NCBI GenBank assembly: GCA_963781785.1 | Contig: CAWAHD010000002.1 | Span: 2,108,001 to 2,172,000, forward strand | Origin: CAWAHD01 sp963781785 | GTDB taxonomy: Bacteria; Planctomycetota; Planctomycetia; Isosphaerales; Isosphaeraceae | Reading direction: 5' to 3' | DNA length: 64,000 bases | In this document: positions 1-7,963 of the stretch, piece by piece | Layout: each line of letters starts with the position of its first letter | How positions within the stretch are numbered: position 1 is the first letter of the stretch | Program-made: the position numbers and the translations under genes | Notes under the pieces: model-generated | Seen by the model: the letters and a program-made list of their open reading frames with translations, nothing else | What the model was told of the DNA's origin: nothing | The model's database searches: none

Positions 1-1625
1 CGTTGGCGGCATTGACGAGGGTTGCCTGCAAGCTGGCGGTGGGGGCCTGGGTGTCGGGCGTCGCGGCGAACTGGTAAGCGCCGATGTCGGTGCCGCCAGC
101 ACCGGTCCGTGGTGCAAGGCCGCGCTGATCGGTGAAGAGGTTTTCGGGATTGGCGCCGGTGCCGATGGCGGGGCTGCCTGCTTGCGGGGCGATGGTTTCC
201 GTCGGCCCGCCGTTGTTCACAAGACCATTCGGGTCGAGCATCGGGTCTTTTCCGACGAGATTGTTCGAGCCGCTGATCGTGCCGTTCGGCATGGTCTGGA
301 ACAGGGAATTGCTGGCGGTGACATCACCCTGGTAATCAAGCGGCCCGTTGCCGGCAAAGAGCGTGCTCACCGCGGTGACCGTGCCGCCCTCTTCGACTAC
401 GCCTCCTCCCTGGGTGTTGAGAGCGATCGTGGTATTCTCAAGGCTGGCCGACCCCGCGGTGACCCCGACGCCGCCGGCGGCGGCTGACCCGGGCGTTCCG
501 TCCTGCCCAGGTGCTCCCGCGGTGCCTGCGGCACCACTCTTGCCGGCGGTGCCGGCCAATCCGCCGGCCGCCGCCGCACCATGGCCGCGGTCTGCAAGCC
601 CACCGGCACCGGCGTGCCCGCCGGAGCCACCCGCGCCGCCGACACCGGCACGCCCCCCGGAGTTGGCAAGGCCGACGGCTCCGGCCGCCACTGAGTTGGC
701 GGCGATGGTGTCGTTCAACGTCGTCAGCGCACCGCCCGCAATGTAGATCCCGCCGCCGTCCCCCGTGCCGCCCGCGCCGCCCACGCCCCCGGCGCCGCCC
801 ACGCCGCCATTGGCAGCAATCCCGCCGTGGCCGCCATTGCCGCCCGCGCCGCCGTGGCCGCTGACACCGGCGGCCAGATGCGCGTTGGTCGGATAGCTCG
901 CGATGGCGCCTCCACTGCCCCCGTGATTGAATGAATAGGAAGGGATTGACCCACTCTTGTCTACCGGGAACGGACCTCCCGTCCCACCAACCCCGCCCTT
1001 GCCGCCGGCACCTCCTGCACCAGCGGTCCCGCCGGTACCGCCTGCGGCCGCATCGCCGTCAAGCGTGTCAGCCGCCAGGGTGATCGTTCCGCTCACGATG
1101 TACACGGCACCGCCCTTGCCTGCGCCGCCAGGAGCACCGCCACCGCCCGCGCCGCCGGCCGCGCCCGCAGCGCCCGGGCCGCCCATGCCGTCGTTGCCCC
1201 CGGCCCCGCCGTTTCCAGCGGTGCCGGCGTAAACGGCGTGATTTCCGCTATGACTGATGGAGATATAATCGGCATTGCCTCCCGTTCCACCGCGGCCGCC
1301 AAAGCCTCCTCGGCCCGCCGGGCCGGAAGGATTCACGCGCTGGGACCCGGCACCCCCGGTGCCGCCCGAGCCACCCGCGCCGCCGCGTCCAGCCATGGAA
1401 GAGTCGCCCTGGAGCGTGCCGCCCGCGATGGTGACCGTGCCGGCCGCCACGTAAACGCCGCCGCCAGAGGCAGCGCCGCCGATACCGCCGTTTCCCCCCG
1501 CGTCGCCCACCCGTGCCAAGCCGGCGGAACCGGCGTTCCCGCCGTTTCCGCCCCTGCCGCCCGCCCCGCCGTGGCCGCCTTGGCCGATCATCGCACCCAG
1601 AGCGGTGGATCCCGGCGCCCGGCCG
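1..1625 (-). CDS. Giant Gly/Ala-rich beta-helix surface protein, C-terminal part (runs off window)
   Basis: Continuation of the gene starting at 3891, read one base out of register with it. This frame is open without a stop from about 1640 to base 1. It carries four more beta-helix blocks (for example GGGVYVAAGTVTIAGGTL and GGGIYIAGGALTTLNDTI) and then a sequence typical of the C-terminal part of such proteins: GPLDYQGDVTASNSLF, then NNLVGKDPMLDPNG and GAYQFAAT. The last of these matches the 'D.GAYE'-like end of polymorphic outer-membrane/beta-helix repeats. Total length exceeds 1290 residues and the true C-terminus lies beyond the left edge. The join between frames falls in GGAGGAGGTAG/APGSTALGAM. 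Confidence 0.7.
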
Positions 1626-3891
1626 TTCCGCCGGCACCGCCGGCGCCGCCGATTCCGCCCGAGCCCCCGAATGGCACGTTGCCCCCTCGCCCTCCCTGGC
1701 CGCCCAGGCCGCCCGTGCCGCCAACGGCTTGATCCGACCGAAAGCTCGATTTCGAGAGCGAAGCCGTTCCGCCGGACGCGTAGAGCCCACCGCCCGCGGC
1801 GGATCCCCCTGTGCCGCCTTGCCCTCCCAGACCCGGGGAGCCTCCTGTCCCTGCTTTTCCGCCGGCTCCGCCGCCGCCGCCCGTGCCGCCGTTACCGCCA
1901 CTAAACCCGTGGATATGTGCCGCGGTTCCACCGCGGAGCCCATCGCCTCCGCCTCCGCCATATCCCCCGCCGCCACCGTTGCCGCCGTTACCTCCAGCGC
2001 CACCGACGCCGCCCGAACCGCCCTGGCCGCCCAGTCCTCCGCGACCACCGGATGCTTCATCACTGTTGAACGTGTTGATGGAAAACGTCGCGCACATTGT
2101 GCCCTGCGCGACGAAGATGCCGCCCCCCAGACCCGGGCCAGCCGCACCGCCGGTGCCGCCCTTGGTTGCGGGCCCGCCGGCACCGCCCGCGCCGCCCGGG
2201 CCACCGGCGCCGCCGCGACCACCGGGTCCCCCGGGGATCGACGGATGGCTCGCCTTCGTCGCTTGACCACCGCCTCCACCGGCACCGCCGCCGCCGCCAG
2301 CACCGCCAATTCCGCCGGCGCCGCCCTGACCACCGTGCCCGCCGGCACCGCCGGCGCCACCTCCTGCATCGCTCAAATGGAAGGTGGTGTTGTCGATCGA
2401 CAGCGACCCCGCGGCCAGGTAAACCGCACCTCCCTTACCGCTGCCGCCGCTACCACCGCTGCCGGGTTGGCCGGCGCTGCCGCCGGCGCCTCCCGCACCG
2501 CCGGATCCGCCACGAGCACCGCTGCCGCCGGGAATGCTCGTTCCGTCGCCTCCGCTCTTGCCGCCCGCGCCGGTCCCGCCCGCGCCGCCACGTCCGCCGG
2601 CGCCGCCCGCGCCACCGGCTCCTCCGGATTCGCCGGGCCCGCCTTCGGCGCGATCCATCACGAATTGGCCGTTATCGAGTGTGACTGTGCCCGAGCCGAC
2701 ATACAGGCCGCCCCCGAATGCCGCTCCTCCCTGGCCACCGGCGCCGCCAGCACCGCCGTCGTTGCCGTTGCCGCCGCCAGAGCCAGGGTTGCCGTTGCCT
2801 TTTGTACCGATCCCCGTTCCGGCGGCGCCGGCGACACCCGTGTTGCCGGACCGGCCATTCCCTCCGGCACCGGCCGTGCCGCCGCGTCCGCCCCGGGCGG
2901 AATCGCTGCTGAATTCGGTTGTTCTGACCGTGAGGCTCCCCTGAGCCATGCCGACGGCCCCGCCGGCTGCCGATCCGCCGGCGCCCCCGTTACCGCCATT
3001 GAGTCCGCCGCCCTGGCCGCCGAATCCGCCCGCTCCCGCAACAGCCTGGTTCAGTGTGAACGCATCACGGGCCAGCACGGCGACGCCGCTGGCCATGTAC
3101 AGTCCCCCGCCGGCAGCTATCCCTCCCGCGCCTCCATCGCCACCGCTCTTGCTGGCACTGCCGGCGCCAGTGCCGGTAGGGACCCCAGGCCCCCCATTGC
3201 CGCCCTTCCCGGCATAGGCGTGGTTTCCGCTGACCGCGGTGTTGTTCATGGTCAACGTACCCGCCGCAAGGTAGATACCTCCGCCGCGCGCGGTCGTGCC
3301 GGCGGCGCCGTTTCCTGTGGGGTGAGAGCTTTTGGCTCCGCTGCCGTTACTTGTCGGTGGCGAGCCGGCGTCGTTGCTCTGGACCGCGATGGTTGACATC
3401 GTGACGTCGCCGCCATCGATCAGCACCCCGCCTCCCAGGGCTCCGGTTCCTGGGGTGGCGCCGGCGTCGTGAGCCCGGCCGTTCTCGATCGTCAGGTTCC
3501 GAAAGACAACCGTTACCGCCGCACCTTGCGCACTGATGATCCGGAACACCCGGTCGCCAAGCTGGCTGGCATCGATGATCGTGGTGGTGGGGCCGGCTCC
3601 GACGATCGTGAACGTCTTGGCCGCCACGCCGGTGGCCTGGTCGCTCAACTCCAGGTCTCCCGCCGACTGGTCGGTGAGGGTATACGTTCCCCCGGCAAGA
3701 TTGATCGTATTCTGAGCATCGCCATTGGTATCGGACAGATTGATGGCATCGCGCGAGCTACCCGCTGCGCCGTCGGACGTCGCCGCCGTCACGTTGAAGA
3801 CCGCGGGAGTCGCCCGGATCTCCAGGCCTTCCAGAAACGGAAATACCGATCGCTTACGGCGCGGAAGGAGCGGGCGCTTGCGGGCGGGCAT
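1588..3891 (-). CDS. Giant Gly/Ala-rich beta-helix surface protein, N-terminal part
   Basis: Exported or surface protein of unknown function. The N-terminus has a basic stretch (MPARKRPLLPRRKR) followed by FLEGLEIRATP, a variant of the planctomycete LEPRxLL sorting motif. Residues about 35-150 resemble the start of right-handed beta-helix proteins. After that, blocks of about 25 residues with the pattern GGG(I/L)Yx(A/G)xGx(L/V) alternate with collagen-like or PGRS-like glycine spacers; seven blocks precede the frame break. I chose the ATG at 3891 because GGAG lies six bases upstream; an in-frame GTG at 3933 is weaker. This frame stops at 1588, but the same repeat pattern continues in the next frame (see 1..1625), so this is probably one gene with a one-base break near 1615. 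The beta-helix fold and surface location are inferred from sequence pattern only. Confidence 0.8.
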   Translation of the reverse strand: MPARKRPLLPRRKRSVFPFLEGLEIRATPAVFNVTAATSDGAAGSSRDAINLSDTNGDAQNTINLAGGTYTLTDQSAGDLELSDQATGVAAKTFTIVGAGPTTTIIDASQLGDRVFRIISAQGAAVTVVFRNLTIENGRAHDAGATPGTGALGGGVLIDGGDVTMSTIAVQSNDAGSPPTSNGSGAKSSHPTGNGAAGTTARGGGIYLAAGTLTMNNTAVSGNHAYAGKGGNGGPGVPTGTGAGSASKSGGDGGAGGIAAGGGLYMASGVAVLARDAFTLNQAVAGAGGFGGQGGGLNGGNGGAGGSAAGGAVGMAQGSLTVRTTEFSSDSARGGRGGTAGAGGNGRSGNTGVAGAAGTGIGTKGNGNPGSGGGNGNDGGAGGAGGQGGAAFGGGLYVGSGTVTLDNGQFVMDRAEGGPGESGGAGGAGGAGGRGGAGGTGAGGKSGGDGTSIPGGSGARGGSGGAGGAGGSAGQPGSGGSGGSGKGGAVYLAAGSLSIDNTTFHLSDAGGGAGGAGGHGGQGGAGGIGGAGGGGGAGGGGGQATKASHPSIPGGPGGRGGAGGPGGAGGAGGPATKGGTGGAAGPGLGGGIFVAQGTMCATFSINTFNSDEASGGRGGLGGQGGSGGVGGAGGNGGNGGGGGYGGGGGDGLRGGTAAHIHGFSGGNGGTGGGGGAGGKAGTGGSPGLGGQGGTGGSAAGGGLYASGGTASLSKSSFRSDQAVGGTGGLGGQGGRGGNVPFGGSGGIGGAGGAGGTAGRRDPPLWVR

Positions 3892-4247
3892 GGAATTCTC
3901 CACGTCGCGGCTGAGGATCTCGGCAAAAGACACCCGTCAGCGTTGACGAGTTAGACTTTTCGGATGACCCATCGATCGGGTTGATACTGGATCGGGTTCG
4001 CGCGGTGACACGCCAGAGGCATCCTTGGTGTCGAGTCTCCGGTTTTGTGCAGTCGCGGCGAATCACAAGCTTTTCCCGATTCCCGGTCCCCAATCCCTCT
4101 GCTCGAGACATGGTTACACTAGAAGCGCAAACACGAAAAAACCAATATCGCACGCGCGCGAGCCGAGGACGACCGTCCGTGGCGTTTGGATGACCAGCGC
4201 GTATGTAGTTTGGCTTGATCGGGTTGTGGCGTGGAGCGATCTCGACG
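3892..4247. other. Intergenic region, no gene seen
   Basis: This 356-base gap lies between the start of the beta-helix gene and the stop of the hydrolase gene. Short open frames here lack a ribosome site and any recognisable motif. It should contain the promoter of the beta-helix gene, but I see no convincing -35/-10 pair. Confidence 0.4.
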
Positions 4248-5576
4248 CTACTTCCGCTTTGCCTTGGTGTCTCGTCCGTTCTGGCGCAGGATGATGTGCG
4301 TCACCTTGCCGGCCTCTTTGACAAACGTGATCTGCGCGTCGGTGATCTTGAGGAAGAAGTCGGTCTCGGACTCGGGGAAGATCTCGATCTTGCCCTGACC
4401 GGTGCCCTGGGTCATGAGCCGGTCCCCCTCGCGCGTGATCGTGAGAGCGAAAGCCGGCGTAAGCTCGTACTTGCCGACATACCCGTCATAGATTTTCGGG
4501 TCGACCTTGGCCACGACGCGGGTCCTGGGCAGTGGCACTGACTCCCCGAAGACGATCCCGGCCAGGTCCCGCGCGACCTTTCCCGGGCTCGCGGGCAAGA
4601 CATTGCACAGGACGGCCACGCAAACACCCTCGTCGGGGTATCTCTCGAAATCGGATGCGAAGCCGTTGATCCCGCCACCGTGGCCAACCTGCTTGTGCCC
4701 CTTGCGGTCACCGATCGACCAGCCGTAGCCGTAGCTCTCCTTGAACGGAGTGAACAGCGCCGCCGTGATTCCCTTGGAGAAATGGCCAGCGCTCAGAGCA
4801 CAGTCCCACTTGAACAGGTCGCCCACCGTCGAGTAGAGAGAACCCGCGGCGTAAGGCTGGTTCATGTCCAGATACGGTGCGTTCATGAGCCCACTACCCA
4901 GACGATTGTAGCCCGAAGCCCGCTTGGGCAGCACCGTGAGAGGGTGGTCGTAGCCTGTGCTCGTCATGGCGAGAGGCTGGAAAATCGCCTCCTTCAGAAA
5001 CGCCTCATACGACTCGCCCGAAACCTTTTCGATCACCGCTCCCAGGAGAAAATACCCTGAGTTGCTGTAGTGAAATTTCGAGCCCGGCTCAAACTGCAGA
5101 GGCTTGTCCTTGAATCGTGCGATCATCGACTCGACCGTCTCGGGCCTTGTCATTGACTTCCCGTACGCTGGATCGTCCGTATAGCTCGGGACGCCTGATG
5201 TATGGGTCAAGAGGTGATGAATCGTGACTTTATCCCAGGCCTTCGGCGCATCCGTGAGGTACTTGCCGACCGGGTCGCTCACCTTGAGCTTGCCGCGGTC
5301 CTGCAATACCAGGATGGCCGTTGCGGTGAACATCTTGGTAATCGACCCCAGGCGAAACTTCGTCTCGGGCGTGTTCGGAATCTCGTGCTCGGCGTTCGCC
5401 AGGCCGTAACCCTTGGCGAAAAGGATCTTGCCGTCCTTCGCCACCAGGACCGACCCGCTGAATTTCGTCTCCTTCGCGGCGGCGTCCATGTAAGCCGAGA
5501 GCCGCTGAGGGAGATCTTCGGAGCGCACGGTCGCGGAAAGGAGAACGAAGACTGCCAGGGCCAGAGTCCTGCTCAC
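4248..5576 (-). CDS. Serine hydrolase, beta-lactamase/class C family, exported
   Basis: Penicillin-binding-like serine hydrolase, probably exported and acting on an ester, amide or peptide; the substrate is unknown. A signal peptide occupies about residues 1-20. The SxxK nucleophile motif is SITK, followed by MFTATAIL. The second motif is YSN (in HYSNSGYFLLG), and the third is an HxG triad (HGGGINGF) in place of KTG, as usual in the AmpC-like esterase/DD-peptidase group. The last ~100 residues look like the small C-terminal barrel often attached (DUF3471-like; YDGYVGKYEL). The start is a GTG preceded by GGAGG nine bases upstream. The gene follows the GH42-like gene by 83 bases on the same strand. 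Confidence 0.9.
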   Translation of the reverse strand: MSRTLALAVFVLLSATVRSEDLPQRLSAYMDAAAKETKFSGSVLVAKDGKILFAKGYGLANAEHEIPNTPETKFRLGSITKMFTATAILVLQDRGKLKVSDPVGKYLTDAPKAWDKVTIHHLLTHTSGVPSYTDDPAYGKSMTRPETVESMIARFKDKPLQFEPGSKFHYSNSGYFLLGAVIEKVSGESYEAFLKEAIFQPLAMTSTGYDHPLTVLPKRASGYNRLGSGLMNAPYLDMNQPYAAGSLYSTVGDLFKWDCALSAGHFSKGITAALFTPFKESYGYGWSIGDRKGHKQVGHGGGINGFASDFERYPDEGVCVAVLCNVLPASPGKVARDLAGIVFGESVPLPRTRVVAKVDPKIYDGYVGKYELTPAFALTITREGDRLMTQGTGQGKIEIFPESETDFFLKITDAQITFVKEAGKVTHIILRQNGRDTKAKRK

Positions 5577-5659
5577 AGCGAAATTCCTCCAACGGTTGCC
5601 AGTGTCGACCGTGACGCGATTCAGTAAGACTTCGCCTCACGCGACGGAATACTCAACCC

Positions 5660-7954
5660 TCACAGTTCCACCACCACCATAGTATGCACGGCCAGGGGCG
5701 GCAGGGAAACTTCGGTCCAGTCGTCTCTGGCGACCGGTCCGAGCTCTACGCCCTCGGGCTCAAGGTGAATGCGCCTGGGTTTCCGTTTGTGGAACCGCAT
5801 CGTGATGCCGCCCACGGGAACCGCTTCCTCGCGGAGCGGCACGTCCGCTTCCGGAAGTCCGTGATCGCTCGTCGAGTTGATCCCGTTGAACAGGTGGACC
5901 ACCAGCCGCTCGCCGCGCGCGTCTTTCTGGCGGTAAACGGTGCTCTGGACGCACATCGGCGCCTTGACCATCACCGGCATCGGCTCGCGGGCAGCCCACT
6001 TGATCGCCTGGGCCATGATGATCCGCTGGTACGGGTAGCCGTAGCTGAAGTTCGCCGCATCGAAGCCGGCCGCCATGTACACGACGCGTCCCTTGCCTTG
6101 GTCGCCCATCACGACCGCCGGAATCGGCTCCCTTCCTTCGGGGAACATGATCATCGCCCGCTTCATCGGCGGGCGGGCATCGCTCATCCGCACCATGGGC
6201 CCCTTGAAGCTGGCCTGCACGCCGTTCACGATTCGCGCCAGCCGGGGATCATCGATCAGCTCGCTCGTCAGCACGTCGCCGGCTCCCCACCGCATCTCGG
6301 CGGCGCCCTGGCGATTGGCCCAGTACTCGTCGTCGGCCACGATGGCAAAGTTCGCGTCAAGAGCGGTGCGTTTCGCTGGGGCCGCAGGCCGCCCCTGGTA
6401 ATCAACGCCGAACAGGTCGGCGAGCGCGAAGTTGGCACGCGGATGTCCCAGCTCATCGAACAACGAGGTCTCGCACGTGGCGACCAGGCCGCCGCCGTTC
6501 TGAACGAATTGGCGTATCGTCTTGACCTGGTCGTCCGACAGTGCGGCAGCGTTCGGCAGGATCAAGACCTTGTACGGCTCGAGACGCTCCCCGCGCAGGT
6601 CGAGCTCGGTGAAGAGGGTGATCGGCAGATGCTCCTCCCATGCCACGCGGAACACGCCGAGCGGATGCGCGAGGAACCGTTCCATGACCTGGCCCCCGGC
6701 GTAGAACTGGCGGGTTTGTTCGCTCACCAACAGCGCCGCCCAGGGCTCCTGGGTTGTCTGGATGCACCACCTCTTGCGCTTGCCGATCTCCCGCATCGTC
6801 TGGTCGCCCGCCTCCTTGCCGGCGCCCGTCGGCAGAGCGATCGGGGTGATGGACCCGTTGGTCATCGCCATCATGCACCGCACGAACAGCTCGTGGCCTG
6901 GAAAGCTCGAGCCGCTGTACGGATTGCCGCGCGACATGATGTATGGCTCACTGGCCCCGGTGCGCCCGCCGGTGAGCGCGCGCACGTAGGCAGCGCCAAA
7001 CGCGGGCACGACACTTGCCCCCAGATTGACCTCATCCAGCCACCACTCCTGAACGGGGCAGTCAAACAGCAGATTCATCCGCGCGGACATCACCCGCGGC
7101 GTGGTGAGAAAATGGCCGTAGCGTCCGGCGTTGGTCGTCCAGGTGTACACGGCGGCCTGCGGGTTCACCCGGCGCAGCCGCGCGTGCAGCCTGCGATACC
7201 AGTTCTCCAGCTTGGTGTCGGCCCAGAGCAGGTAGATCTTGTACTGTTCGTCCGCCAGGTCGACCTTGGCCGGAAACTCCCGACCGGTCTCTCTCCGGTA
7301 CAGGTCCATGTCGTAACGAGTGTAATTGATCGACATGTGATAGTTGCCATCGAACGAGACGCCGTCGACCTTGTAGTCCTCGAAGATCTCGGCGATGTTC
7401 TCGATCAGGTAATCGCCGTACGGCGTATTCAGGCTCATGCTCCGCTTGGCGACGTTCTCCGGCCTGGTGAGGTCGAGGCTCGGGTCGAGCACCGTCTCGT
7501 TCGGCGACGACTTGAGCCGCCACTCCGGGTGCTGTTTGACGATCTCGGGGGGTGCGTACGGCGAAACACCGATGACGATGCGCATCCCGTGGCTCTTGAT
7601 CCGCTCAAACGCGGCGTGCATCATGGCGCGCTCTGCGGGAGTGGAGTAGGCTCCGCCTGCGCGTTTCGGGGGGTAATACGGCTCCGGTCCGCCGAGGTGG
7701 ATGACCGTCACGCCCAGGGCCGCCAGCTCATCAATGTACGGCAACGTCTTGGGGTTGGCGAAATCGCCGACGAATGCCTTCTGGATCCCTTCATAGACCC
7801 AGGGCGCCGGCTCGACCGGTTTGAAGTCTCGGTCGGGCGTGTACCACTTCAGTGTCTCGACCTTCGGCGGCTGGGCCGCCACCGACGCACAACTCGCCAG
7901 AACAAGAAGCGGTGCGACCAGGAAACGCATGCTGTTCGATCTGGGCAGCAACAT
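5660..7954 (-). CDS. Exported GH42-like protein with beta-galactosidase trimerisation domain
   Basis: A putative carbohydrate-active protein of 764 residues. A hydrophobic leader ends near ASVAAQ. The N-terminal half looks like a TIM-barrel of the GH-A/hypothetical glycosidase type: TVIHLGGPEPYYPP, then HGMRIVIGVSPYAPPE and YKVDGVSFDGNYHMS. From about residue 465 a Rossmann-like region (KVLILPNAAALSDDQV, then NGGGLVATCETS) matches the glycosyl hydrolase family 42 trimerisation domain. The catalytic acids cannot be assigned safely. The ATG at 7930 (MRFLVAPLLV) would place the signal peptide closer to the start and is an alternative; neither start has a strong ribosome site. It begins ten bases after the haloperoxidase-like gene, which suggests one transcript. 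Confidence 0.8.
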   Translation of the reverse strand: MLLPRSNSMRFLVAPLLVLASCASVAAQPPKVETLKWYTPDRDFKPVEPAPWVYEGIQKAFVGDFANPKTLPYIDELAALGVTVIHLGGPEPYYPPKRAGGAYSTPAERAMMHAAFERIKSHGMRIVIGVSPYAPPEIVKQHPEWRLKSSPNETVLDPSLDLTRPENVAKRSMSLNTPYGDYLIENIAEIFEDYKVDGVSFDGNYHMSINYTRYDMDLYRRETGREFPAKVDLADEQYKIYLLWADTKLENWYRRLHARLRRVNPQAAVYTWTTNAGRYGHFLTTPRVMSARMNLLFDCPVQEWWLDEVNLGASVVPAFGAAYVRALTGGRTGASEPYIMSRGNPYSGSSFPGHELFVRCMMAMTNGSITPIALPTGAGKEAGDQTMREIGKRKRWCIQTTQEPWAALLVSEQTRQFYAGGQVMERFLAHPLGVFRVAWEEHLPITLFTELDLRGERLEPYKVLILPNAAALSDDQVKTIRQFVQNGGGLVATCETSLFDELGHPRANFALADLFGVDYQGRPAAPAKRTALDANFAIVADDEYWANRQGAAEMRWGAGDVLTSELIDDPRLARIVNGVQASFKGPMVRMSDARPPMKRAMIMFPEGREPIPAVVMGDQGKGRVVYMAAGFDAANFSYGYPYQRIIMAQAIKWAAREPMPVMVKAPMCVQSTVYRQKDARGERLVVHLFNGINSTSDHGLPEADVPLREEAVPVGGITMRFHKRKPRRIHLEPEGVELGPVARDDWTEVSLPPLAVHTMVVVEL

Positions 7955-7963
7955 CTTGTTGGT

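Noticed and set aside
1513..3396. Long plus-strand open frame (627 codons) and several shorter ones opposite the beta-helix gene
   Set aside because: They are the antisense shadow of Gly-rich GGC/GCC repeats, which rarely give stops on the other strand; composition is Ala/Arg/Pro-rich with no start site.
1..3891. Possible CRISPR or tandem DNA repeat
   Set aside because: The repetition is at the protein level (Gly-rich codons); units vary in length and sequence and have no spacer structure.
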